Positions 26,796 to 34,966 of a stretch of DNA of 64,000 nt are shown in pieces. The position numbers and the translations under genes are program-made. Numbering within the stretch: position 1 is the stretch's first letter; each line of letters starts with the position of its first letter. Under the pieces are notes generated by a model that was not told the origin of the DNA, searched no databases, and saw only the letters and a program-made list of their open reading frames with translations. The stretch is from Gordonia polyisoprenivorans NBRC 16320 = JCM 10675 (GTDB lineage: Bacteria > Actinomycetota > Actinomycetes > Mycobacteriales > Mycobacteriaceae), in NCBI RefSeq assembly GCF_000241325.1, contig NZ_BAEI01000070.1:177790-241789 (forward strand). The letters are read 5' to 3'.

Positions 26796-27895
26796 CCCCG
26801 TCACATGATCGGCGCCGGCGTGATCACATCCTGGTGACCGGCGCTGCGGGCCTGGTCGGTACCGAGGTGTGCCGCAGACTCGAGGCGTCGGGCCGGCCGG
26901 TGATCGGCGTGACCCATCGCAACGACTCACTGATCGCCAACGACGGTGCACCCGTGACCATTTCCGACACGATCACCGGTGACGTGCGACTCGGTGGATT
27001 CGGTCCCGCGGTGACCGCCCGGGCCGATTCGCTGGCCGGTCGGGTATCGACGATCGTGCACTGCGCGGCGACCACCGCCTTCGATGCCGCCGACGAGGAC
27101 TACGCGCAACTCAATGTGGGTGGCACCGCGCACGCCGTCGACCTTGCCCGCGCCTGGGACGTCCCGTTGGTGCACGTGTCGACCGCCTATGTCTGCGGCA
27201 TGCGGGGCGGCACGATCGCCGAGGACGAGCTCGACGTCGGTCAGGTGTTCGGAACCCGCTACGAGAAGAGCAAATTCGATGCCGAGAAGCTCGTCGAACG
27301 GGCCCGCGCCGATGGGTTGCGCGCGGTGACGGTCCGGCCCGGGATCGTGACCGGCGTGAGTACCGACGGTGCCATCCGGGACCACAAGAACCTCTACACC
27401 GTCGTCAAACTCATGGTCGAGGGCAAACTGCGCACGCTGCCGGGACGCTACGACGCCACACTGTCGCTCGCGCCGGTCGATCACGTCGCCGACATCGTCA
27501 CCGCCGCCACGTGCCACGCCGCCGATCTCGACGGAAAGGTACTGCACGCGTTGAGCTCTCGGCCGGTGACCCTGCGGGAGCTCTCCGACGTCCTGGCCGA
27601 GTATCCCTCCTTCCATGTGGCCACCTTCGTCCCGGATGCCACCTTCGATCCCGATGCACTCGAGGTGATCGAACGCGAGTACTTCCGCCGGGTCGGCTCG
27701 CTCTACACCAGCTACTTCCAACGGCGGCAGACCTTTTCGACCGGCATCGCCGAGACTGTCCTGGGGCGGCCGGCACCGGAATGTGGACCCGACTACTTGC
27801 GATTGCTTCTCGACCATTGCCTCGACATCGGCTACCTCGGTGCGCCACTGCCAGACGTGGAGACCGTCCTCGCCGGCCTCGGTGGTGCTCGATGA
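26792..27895 (+). CDS. Thioester-reductase-like / extended SDR (NAD-dependent epimerase family)
   Basis: 367 residues. N-terminal Rossmann motif VTGAAGLVGTEV, the mid-strand HCAATTAFDA, the catalytic HVSTAYV serine, and Y157-x3-K161 (YEKSK) place it among extended short-chain dehydrogenases. The C-terminal half resembles the reductase domains of acyl-ACP/CoA reductases more than sugar epimerases, but this is a weak impression. In context it may reduce the acyl group on the ACP to aldehyde or alcohol, or modify a later intermediate. Starts overlap on both sides (ATGA). Confidence 0.75.
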   Translation: MTPSHDRRRRDHILVTGAAGLVGTEVCRRLEASGRPVIGVTHRNDSLIANDGAPVTISDTITGDVRLGGFGPAVTARADSLAGRVSTIVHCAATTAFDAADEDYAQLNVGGTAHAVDLARAWDVPLVHVSTAYVCGMRGGTIAEDELDVGQVFGTRYEKSKFDAEKLVERARADGLRAVTVRPGIVTGVSTDGAIRDHKNLYTVVKLMVEGKLRTLPGRYDATLSLAPVDHVADIVTAATCHAADLDGKVLHALSSRPVTLRELSDVLAEYPSFHVATFVPDATFDPDALEVIEREYFRRVGSLYTSYFQRRQTFSTGIAETVLGRPAPECGPDYLRLLLDHCLDIGYLGAPLPDVETVLAGLGGAR

Positions 27896-28908
27896 CCGTG
27901 AAGACCGAACGCGCGCACCACGCGACGACCCCCATGACCGCCGATCTGCTCACCCGGATCGGCGTCGACGGCGCCGACCTGTCGACCCACCTCGGCGACA
28001 CCTACGTGCTCGAGGCGATAGAGCATCTCGATCGGATGGGTGTGGAGGCAGACTGGTTCGCCACCCGATGCTCACTGCTGCTCCTCAAACCCGACGCCGT
28101 GGTGGCCCGTGGCGTCGCGCCGACGCTCGAGTGGCTGGCCGCGCATCGGTGGCGAATCCTGCACGCCGCACGGGTCGAGTCGGGACGCCACCTCGCGAGG
28201 GCGTTGTGGCAGACCTCGTGGGCGCGGGCGTCGGTCGAGCGTCGCCGACTGGCCGACCTCCTGGTCGAGATGTGCGACTCCATGGTCCTTCTCGTCACCG
28301 ACGACCACAGCGCTGTCGGTGCCGCGGACGGCGCTGTCGGCGTTTCTGCGGGCGCTGTCGAGGACGTCGAGGGCGCTGTCGGCGTTTCTGCGGGCGCTGC
28401 CGGCGGGGAGTCGGCGACCGAGCGGCTGACGCGGGAGAAGGGACCCACCGATCCGACCGCGGGTGCCCCGGGTGAGCTGCGGCATGCGCTCGGTCACCGC
28501 AGCTACCTGCTGAATCTCGTGCATACACCCGACACGCCCGTCGAGGTGTTGCGGGAATGGGCGATCATGCTCGACGAATCCGGTCGCGAGGCCTGCCTGC
28601 AGGATGTGATCGACGGTGGTGTCGGCGTCGCCGAGCGGGTGGCGGCGTTGGCTGGGGAACTGTATTCGCAGACACCGGAGCGTGAATTCGTTCGCGCAGT
28701 GGCTGCCGAGCGGGTCGCTGCCCAGATGAGTGCTGCTGCTGCACGCCCCGCGTCCCCGGGGCCCGACCTCACCGATGACCGGGTCTGTGCCGACATGCTG
28801 CGCAGCGCCTGGGCGAACGGGATCGACCTGGACCCGTGGTCGGTGATCGTGCTCGGCTCCCACGTTCTGCCCATGACATCCGACCCGACCCGACGGGAGT
28901 GCAGATGA
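27892..28908 (+). CDS. Diverged nucleoside-diphosphate-kinase-like protein
   Basis: 338 residues. The N-terminal part has the first NDPK strand LLLLKPDAVVARG (K66, D68; compare MVKPDGV). The last NDPK segment appears as LGHRSYLLNLVHTPDTPVEVLRE, where His211 falls at the phosphoacceptor histidine of NIIHGSDS. Between them, where NDPK has its Kpn-loop region, is a low-complexity Ala/Gly/Val insert, and about 100 extra residues follow. Retention of Lys and His suggests catalysis of phosphoryl transfer; the substrate need not be a nucleotide. Operonic with the flanking genes (4-bp overlaps). Confidence 0.6.
   Translation: MTVKTERAHHATTPMTADLLTRIGVDGADLSTHLGDTYVLEAIEHLDRMGVEADWFATRCSLLLLKPDAVVARGVAPTLEWLAAHRWRILHAARVESGRHLARALWQTSWARASVERRRLADLLVEMCDSMVLLVTDDHSAVGAADGAVGVSAGAVEDVEGAVGVSAGAAGGESATERLTREKGPTDPTAGAPGELRHALGHRSYLLNLVHTPDTPVEVLREWAIMLDESGREACLQDVIDGGVGVAERVAALAGELYSQTPEREFVRAVAAERVAAQMSAAAARPASPGPDLTDDRVCADMLRSAWANGIDLDPWSVIVLGSHVLPMTSDPTRRECR
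28330..28399. repeat. 28-bp direct repeat in the insert of the NDPK-like gene
   Basis: The same 28 bases occur at 28330-28357 and 28372-28399 (offset 42, i.e. 14 codons), each encoding GAVGVSAGA. The surrounding insert is Gly/Ala/Val-rich. The repeat probably expanded the linker between the two halves of the NDPK fold. Confidence 0.9.
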
Positions 28909-29915
28909 CCACCCATATGACACCGACCCCGGACCGCCTCGATGTGGCTCACACCTGCCACAGCCAGACGATTCCGCGCGAACTCGTTCATCGGTGTTCC
29001 ATCTCGGAGGTGTTCGTCACGTCGTTGTGGCGCGCGCAACCGGATCTCGGCGGCGACGAATTCCGCGTCGGTGCGCAGCTTCCGCGGATGCACGCCTACT
29101 TCGGGGATCACCGTGGGCCGCAGGCGGGTCGGCACGACCCGTTGTTGGTGATGGAAACCGCGCGGCAGGCCGCGATCGCGGTGACCCACCAGTTCTTCGA
29201 CGTGCCGCTCGACAGCGCCTTCCTGGTCCGTACCTTCAACGGCGTCGCCGACGCACCCCTCGCCGACGGGGCGTGGCGGCCGGGATCCCGGCCCGCAGAC
29301 GTCGACATCGCCGTCGGCATCGGTGCCCGCCATGTCGTCGCCGACCGGCTGATCGGACTCGACATGGTGCTGGCGATCTCGGCCGACGGTGCGCCACTGA
29401 TGACCGTGGACGGGTCGTTCTCCTGGACGACCCGTGCGCAGTGGTCGGCCCTGCGCGCGCAGGCGCGCGGCGGTGCGGAACGCGGGCGCGTCCACGTGGC
29501 CGAGCCGGCACATCCACACGTCGTCGGTCGCTCTGACCCGCGCAACGTCGTGGTCGGGGTGCGCGCGCGGGATGGCCACGAGACGCGGGGCGAACTCGTC
29601 GTCGACACCGCCCACCCGGGCTTGTTCGATCACGAACTCGACCACGTGCCGGGCACCCTGCTGCTGGAAGCGGCGCGACAGATCGCGTTTGCTCATGTCG
29701 GTACGGACGTGCGGATCGCGGCGGTCCGGAGTTCGTTCGGCCGGTTCGTCGAACTCGATCGGCCGGCGAGGTGCATCGCACGTACAGACCATGCATGTAC
29801 AGATCATGGGCACGACCCGGCCGACCCCGGAGCGGCAATCTCGGTGCTGGTGACGATCGAGCAGGGCGGCACCGCGTGCGCCGAGGTCCGGCTGGGTGTG
29901 GTGATCGGGACGTGA
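28905..29915 (+). CDS. AfsA-family double-hotdog protein (A-factor-type acyltransferase)
   Basis: 336 residues. AfsA/ScbA proteins join a beta-ketoacyl group from ACP to dihydroxyacetone phosphate in gamma-butyrolactone synthesis. Features: N-terminal VHRCSISEVFVTSLWR, a first hotdog repeat near HDPLLVMETARQAAIAVTHQFF (residues about 75-100), and a second with the AfsA signature DHELDHVPGTLLLEAARQIA from Asp242. ATG 28905 overlaps the upstream stop. Its placement beside a FAAL and an ACP suggests acyl-ACP as donor; the acceptor could be DHAP or something else. No ArpA-type receptor gene is in the window. Confidence 0.85.
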   Translation: MTTHMTPTPDRLDVAHTCHSQTIPRELVHRCSISEVFVTSLWRAQPDLGGDEFRVGAQLPRMHAYFGDHRGPQAGRHDPLLVMETARQAAIAVTHQFFDVPLDSAFLVRTFNGVADAPLADGAWRPGSRPADVDIAVGIGARHVVADRLIGLDMVLAISADGAPLMTVDGSFSWTTRAQWSALRAQARGGAERGRVHVAEPAHPHVVGRSDPRNVVVGVRARDGHETRGELVVDTAHPGLFDHELDHVPGTLLLEAARQIAFAHVGTDVRIAAVRSSFGRFVELDRPARCIARTDHACTDHGHDPADPGAAISVLVTIEQGGTACAEVRLGVVIGT

Positions 29916-30844
29916 TGGTGACCGAAACCCTTCGGGCGTCGTCGGTCTCGGTTGCGCGCATCGCCCGATTCACCGCGGTGATGTTCAAGCCGCAATATCT
30001 GCTCTTCGGGGTCCTGTGGGTGCTCGCGGCCGAAGGGACTGCGGCCCGGCTCAGCGGTGTGCGTTGGGAGCCCGGAGCGGCAACGGTCGTGCGCGTGGTG
30101 GTCGTGGTGCTCGTTCTGCTGTTCCTGCGGATGGTCGACGAACAGAAGGACCTCGACTACGACCGTGTGTACCACCCGGACCGGCCGCTGGTGACCGGTG
30201 CGGTCACCGCCACCGACCTGCGCGTTGCGATGCTCGTGCTCGGGGTGGTCGTGGTGGTGCTGTCCGGGACGGCGGGTGTGGGCTCGGCGATCGCGATCGC
30301 AGCGGTGCTCGCCTACGGCCTCGGTCTGTGGGCCGCCGAGACGGTGTGGCCTGCGCTGCGGCGGTCGGTGCTCGGCAATCTCGCCGTCACCTACCCGGTG
30401 CAACTGGTGTTGGCGGCGTATGTGATCGCCTCGGCGGTCGACACCGGACAGGTGGACGCAGCATGGTCGACGGCGTGGGTCGCGGTGCTGATGGCCGGGT
30501 CGTTCCTGCAGTTCGAGTTCGCGCGGAAAATATCTCGCCGACCGCGACCAGGTGAGATGTACTACTCGAATCCGCTCGGTGCCGCCGGCGCGGTCGGTGT
30601 CTCGATGGGCTTCGTCGCCCTGACGACGGTCGCGGTCCTGGCCATCTGGACGCCGTGGCGATTCGATGGCGTCGGCGCCCTCTTCGGTTGGGCGGCAGTG
30701 GTTCTCGCCGTCGTCCCGGTCGGGGCCGCGGTGGTGTGGCTGCGTTCGCGCCACGACGGGTATCCGCCCGTACCCGCCGCGGTGTACGTCCTGACCGTCT
30801 ACCTCGCGGTCATCGGCGCGGCGCTGGCCACCCCGACGGGATGA
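29915..30844 (+). CDS. UbiA-superfamily integral membrane transferase
   Basis: 309 residues, about eight or nine transmembrane helices. The first Asp-rich motif is DEQKDLDYD (75-83) followed by HPDRPLVTG, the pattern of the UbiA subgroup with D-E-x-K-D. The usual second Asp motif is replaced by FARKISRRPRPGEMYYSNPLG, also seen in that subgroup. UbiA enzymes transfer prenyl or other groups from a diphosphate donor to an acceptor within the membrane. ATG 29915 shares a base with the AfsA stop. Last gene of the seven-gene operon. Exact donor unknown. Confidence 0.75.
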   Translation: MVTETLRASSVSVARIARFTAVMFKPQYLLFGVLWVLAAEGTAARLSGVRWEPGAATVVRVVVVVLVLLFLRMVDEQKDLDYDRVYHPDRPLVTGAVTATDLRVAMLVLGVVVVVLSGTAGVGSAIAIAAVLAYGLGLWAAETVWPALRRSVLGNLAVTYPVQLVLAAYVIASAVDTGQVDAAWSTAWVAVLMAGSFLQFEFARKISRRPRPGEMYYSNPLGAAGAVGVSMGFVALTTVAVLAIWTPWRFDGVGALFGWAAVVLAVVPVGAAVVWLRSRHDGYPPVPAAVYVLTVYLAVIGAALATPTG

Positions 30845-30871
30845 GGTGACTCACCGATGACCAGCGCTCGC

Positions 30872-33559
30872 TCATCGCCTCGGCTCGAGGCGCACCCGGA
30901 CCTGCGAGGGGGCGGCGACGAAATCGGTGGTCGATGGCCTGACCCGGCGGCGTCCGGCCGGCCGGACGGTCCAGCGCGAGTACAGGGCTGCCGAGCACAA
31001 CAGGATCGTCGAGATCGCGAACGTGTTTCCCGGGCAATGGCGTTCTCCCACACCGAAAGCGAGATCGGCTTTCCGGTCGAGATACTCGGCTCGGTCCGGC
31101 TGCCATCGGTCCGGGTCGAAGGTCTCCGGATCGGTGTAGAACCGTGGGTCGTGCAGGACGAGGTACGGGCTGTAGATCACCGTCGAACCGTCCGGCAGGG
31201 TGAGTCGACCGGTCTCGTCGTCGCCGAGGGTCACCGGCCCGTCGGCGGTCTGACTGCTGATCCACGGCCCCCACATCCGCAGTGTCTCGGCCACGACCCG
31301 ACGCAGGTAGGTGAGCTGTTCGAGGTGGTCGGGGTGTACCGGTCCCTCGCCGACGACGCGTTCGACCTCTTGTGCAACAAGGGAACTCACGTGCGGGTTG
31401 CGGGCGACCTCGTACCACACCCAGGCCAGGATCGATGCCGTCGAACCGACGCCGGCGGCCACCATCAGCAGCAGTTCGTCGATGATCTCGTCGTCGGACA
31501 GGCCGATTCCGGTGTCCTCGTCGGTGTGTCCGACGAGGACCGACAGGACGTCGCCGTGATCGACGCCTTGGCTTCGGTAGCGGCGAACGACGGCGCCGAT
31601 GGCCTCGCGCAGCATCGCCGAATCCCGCGCGAAACGCCGGTTCGCGCGCATCCGCATCCGGCGGACGGGGGCGGGCAGTGCGCCGCGGATGATCACCTCG
31701 CCGAGCAACCAGGGCACGGTTTCGCGAACCCGATCGAGCGCGTCGGCGCCGAAGTCGGCACGAAACAGCGTCGAGGTGACGGTCTGCAGGATCAGACCGT
31801 GCGCCTCGGTCCGCAGGTCCACCGGACGCTCATGGGGCAGACCGCGCGACCAGTCGTCGGCGATGGCGGCCGTGGTGACCGCATACCGCGCCAGCCGACG
31901 CGCCCGCAACGCCGGTGCCATCTGACGTCTGCGCATCTCGTGGCGTCGGCCACTGAGGACATTGGAGGCCTCCCGGATCGCCTCGTGCATCGCCTCCTGC
32001 AGATCGGCGCGGTGGAACTCGCCTGCGGTCCGAAAACCGATCTGCCGGATCAGTTCCGGAGTCGTGACCAGATAGGCGGGCCGGGTCCCGAGGTCCACGC
32101 GCACCACCGGGCCGATACGGCCCAGGCCGACGATGAAATGCAGTCCCTGTCGCAGGGCGACGACGCTGTGGCCGAGCCCGGGTACGCGCCCGGGCGCGCT
32201 CGGGACGTCCTCGGGCCGCACAGGCATACTTCCTCGGCGCAGTCGCTCGGTACCGACGAGTTCCCGGTAGATCCCGATGGTCTGCCGGGTCATTCGGGAC
32301 TGGGGGACTGCCTTGTCGGACAACGCATCTCGAGCAGCGAGTCGTGCCGGGTCGGCGATCACCGCTGCGATGACCGCGGCGACGGAATCGGCCGACGGAT
32401 CGGCGGCGCGCAGCCCGCCGCCGGTGGGCACCGTCTCGTCGAGGTCGGGATCGCAGTAGATCACCGGGAGACCGGCAGCGGCGGCCTCGAGCAGGACCAG
32501 TCCCTGGGTGTCGAAACCGGCCGAGGTGAACAACAGCGCGTCGGCGTCGGCCATCGCGGCCAGTACTCCGGCCCGGTCGGTCGAACCGAGCAACCGAATA
32601 CGTTGTCGCAGCCCGAATTCGTCGACGAGGGTACGGATGTGGTGCTCCTGATCGCCGCTGCCCAGGATGTCGAGGGTGCATCCCGGGGTCGACGCGACCG
32701 CCTCGACGGCCACCATCGGACGCTTCTCCGCGGAGATCCGGCCGCACCACAGCAATCTGAGCGGATCGTCGTGGCTGTGAGTCGACCGTTGCGGCAGTGT
32801 GGCCAGGAGATCGTCGTCGACACCGCCGGAGACGACCCGGATGTCACCCGAGAGACCATGGCGGCGCAATCGGTCGGCAAAGTGCTCGGTCGGTGCGATC
32901 ACCACGTCGGCGGTACGCGCCTGCGCAAGCATCATGTGCCACACCTGCCGTGCGGTGCGGGACTCGGCAACCCGCGCGACCCCTCCGCCGTGGGTCAACA
33001 GGCGGGGGGAGACGAAGCAACGGTGCAGGATTCGCATTCCCACCGCGGACGCCCAGGGCGCGGGAGAGGTGCGTTCGACGAACACGTCGTCGCGACTGTG
33101 CATCGTCTGGACAAGCGGAATGTGGTGCCGCCGGGCGATTTTGGCGCCGAGGATCGCAACGCCATAGGTGGTGTGCACGTGCACGACGTCGATCGGGGCG
33201 CGTCGGATCAGTTCATTCTCGACCGCCGCGAGGACTCCGCGGGTGGGTACGACGAACGGAAATCCGTTGACCGACAGCGCCCGCGGTGCGGGGACGGCCA
33301 CGAGCCAGGTGGGCACGGCGGCCTCCGGATCGGTCGGCGCAGGAGCGAACACGGTCACCCGATGGCCGAGGCGTTCGAGTGCCCGACGCTGGTCGTCCAC
33401 CGCGGTCGAGATGCCACCGAGCGATCCCGGCGGGAAGTCGGTGAACATGGCGATGTGCAGCCGGTCGTGGGGCATACCGCCGGGCTCAGGCGCCGTGGGC
33501 TCGCCGGGCTCGGGCGCCGTCGGCTCGCCGGGCTCGGGCGTCGCACTGTCGGGTCGCAT
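30872..33559 (-). CDS. Glycosyltransferase (GT4)-cytochrome P450 fusion protein
   Basis: About 895 residues. The N-terminal half is a GT-B glycosyltransferase: MFTDFPPGSLGGISTAVDDQ, VHVHTTYG, CGRISAEKRPMVAVEAV, and FDTQGLVLLEAAAAGLPVIY (the first Glu of the family EX7E motif is Asp). The C-terminal half is a P450: I-helix AAGVGSTAS, ETLRMW (ExxR), FDPDRW, and heme loop FGVGERHCPGN with Cys842. No stop or frameshift lies between, so it is one polypeptide. I choose ATG 33559, which has TACCCT seven bases upstream (leaderless geometry); ATG 33475 would drop a Pro/Glu/Gly repeat (EPGEPTAP type), and GTG 33580 is also in frame. It converges on the UbiA operon and diverges from the GT1 gene. Confidence 0.87.
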   Translation of the reverse strand: MRPDSATPEPGEPTAPEPGEPTAPEPGGMPHDRLHIAMFTDFPPGSLGGISTAVDDQRRALERLGHRVTVFAPAPTDPEAAVPTWLVAVPAPRALSVNGFPFVVPTRGVLAAVENELIRRAPIDVVHVHTTYGVAILGAKIARRHHIPLVQTMHSRDDVFVERTSPAPWASAVGMRILHRCFVSPRLLTHGGGVARVAESRTARQVWHMMLAQARTADVVIAPTEHFADRLRRHGLSGDIRVVSGGVDDDLLATLPQRSTHSHDDPLRLLWCGRISAEKRPMVAVEAVASTPGCTLDILGSGDQEHHIRTLVDEFGLRQRIRLLGSTDRAGVLAAMADADALLFTSAGFDTQGLVLLEAAAAGLPVIYCDPDLDETVPTGGGLRAADPSADSVAAVIAAVIADPARLAARDALSDKAVPQSRMTRQTIGIYRELVGTERLRRGSMPVRPEDVPSAPGRVPGLGHSVVALRQGLHFIVGLGRIGPVVRVDLGTRPAYLVTTPELIRQIGFRTAGEFHRADLQEAMHEAIREASNVLSGRRHEMRRRQMAPALRARRLARYAVTTAAIADDWSRGLPHERPVDLRTEAHGLILQTVTSTLFRADFGADALDRVRETVPWLLGEVIIRGALPAPVRRMRMRANRRFARDSAMLREAIGAVVRRYRSQGVDHGDVLSVLVGHTDEDTGIGLSDDEIIDELLLMVAAGVGSTASILAWVWYEVARNPHVSSLVAQEVERVVGEGPVHPDHLEQLTYLRRVVAETLRMWGPWISSQTADGPVTLGDDETGRLTLPDGSTVIYSPYLVLHDPRFYTDPETFDPDRWQPDRAEYLDRKADLAFGVGERHCPGNTFAISTILLCSAALYSRWTVRPAGRRRVRPSTTDFVAAPSQVRVRLEPRR

Positions 33560-33599
33560 TGTCTGCAGGGTAATCCACACCGCAATCGAAAGGAGTCAC

Positions 33600-34880
33600 A
33601 TGAGGATCGCGATCCCGTTGACGGGAACACGCGGAGACGTCCAGCCGGCCGTCGCGCTGGGCGTGGAACTGCGCCGGCGCGGGCATGACGTCCTCGTCGG
33701 TGCGCCACCGAATCTCCTCGACTTCACCCGTCGTGCCGGTCTCGACGCGGTGAGTTGCGGACCCGATGTGGCACAACTGTATTCCTCCGATGAGGGTCAA
33801 CGGGCGTTGGCCGCGGGCAGCAGCCTGGCATTGATGCGACTGGTCGGTGCGCAGATGGCCGACTATGCGTCTCGGATGAACACGGAGGTGATCGAGGTCT
33901 GTCGCGGTGCCGACGTGGTGGTCGCGACGCTGCTGACCGAGGATCGTGCGGCGTCGGTGACCGAGGCCTTCGGCATCCCGATGGTGACGATGCACGGATT
34001 CCCGGGGCGGCCGAGCCGCAGCTATCCGTTCCCGGGCGCGCTGCCACCGACGATGACACCGCCCGCGGCGGTGAATCGCGCGACATGGCTGCTCGCCGAC
34101 AACGTCCGTCGGCTCGTCTTCCTGCGATACCTGACTGCGTTGCGCGCGGAATTGGGGCTACGTCGGAGTCTGGCGATTCCCGCCCAGATGTGTGCTCGCC
34201 GAGGGATTCCGGAGATCCAGATCTACGATCGCGCACTGGTGCCCGGCCTGGCCGAGGAATGGGGGCACCGACGACCGCTCGTCGGGTTCCTGCCGCTGGA
34301 ACCCGACACACGTGCCGCGGTCGGCGACCTCGACGGTGACCATGCCGAGGTGACCAAGTGGATCGGGGCCGGGAGCCGGCCGGTGTACTGCGGCTTCGGC
34401 AGCATGCCGATCCGTGACGCATCGGCCACCGTCGCCATGATGCGGACGGTCGCAGCACGGCTCGGCGTGCGCATCCTCGTCAGCGCGGGGTGGAGTGATC
34501 TCGATCCGGGCTCTCGCGGCGTCGCCGACAGCGACGTGATGGTCACCGGCGCGCTTGCACACGATCTGATCTTTCCCCGATGTGCGGCAGCGGTGCATCA
34601 CGGTGGGATCGGCACGACCTTCGAGAGTCTGCGCGCGGGCATTCCGACACTGATCTGTTCGGTGTCGTTCGACCAGCCGATGTGGGGTGGGCAGGTGACC
34701 CGGCTCGGGGTGGGCGGGCACCTCCCGTTCGCCGACCTCGACGCCGATTCGCTGACCGATGCTCTCCGCGCCATCCTGCGCCCCGAGACCGTCGATCGCG
34801 CGGCCCGGTTCGCGGCACGACTGACCGAGCACTCCGACGCCACCGCACGCACGGCCGACATCGTCGAGGCCGCCGCGTGA
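33600..34880 (+). CDS. GT1-family (sterol/MGT-type) glycosyltransferase
   Basis: 426 residues. N-terminal GTRGDVQPAVALGVELRRRGHDV and C-terminal donor motif FPRCAAAVHHGGIGTTFESLRAGIPTL are hallmarks of UDP-sugar-dependent transferases acting on sterols, macrolides, glycopeptides or lipids. ATG 33600 has AAAGGAG immediately upstream. The gap to the divergent GT-P450 gene is about 40 bases, so the promoters must overlap. With the GT4 domain next door this gives two sugar-transfer activities for the locus product (inference). Confidence 0.9.
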   Translation: MRIAIPLTGTRGDVQPAVALGVELRRRGHDVLVGAPPNLLDFTRRAGLDAVSCGPDVAQLYSSDEGQRALAAGSSLALMRLVGAQMADYASRMNTEVIEVCRGADVVVATLLTEDRAASVTEAFGIPMVTMHGFPGRPSRSYPFPGALPPTMTPPAAVNRATWLLADNVRRLVFLRYLTALRAELGLRRSLAIPAQMCARRGIPEIQIYDRALVPGLAEEWGHRRPLVGFLPLEPDTRAAVGDLDGDHAEVTKWIGAGSRPVYCGFGSMPIRDASATVAMMRTVAARLGVRILVSAGWSDLDPGSRGVADSDVMVTGALAHDLIFPRCAAAVHHGGIGTTFESLRAGIPTLICSVSFDQPMWGGQVTRLGVGGHLPFADLDADSLTDALRAILRPETVDRAARFAARLTEHSDATARTADIVEAAA

Positions 34881-34966
34881 GGCGGAATGGCGGCAGCCGG
34901 TCAGCGATGACATGCTTGTGCACCGACCACGCGAATACATCCACACAACAGAGGTGAGACACGACG

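Noticed and set aside
30857..33688. 943-codon plus-strand frame opposite the GT-P450 gene
   Set aside because: The minus strand has intact glycosyltransferase and P450 motifs; the plus-strand translation is low-complexity Asp/Gly/Arg shadow.
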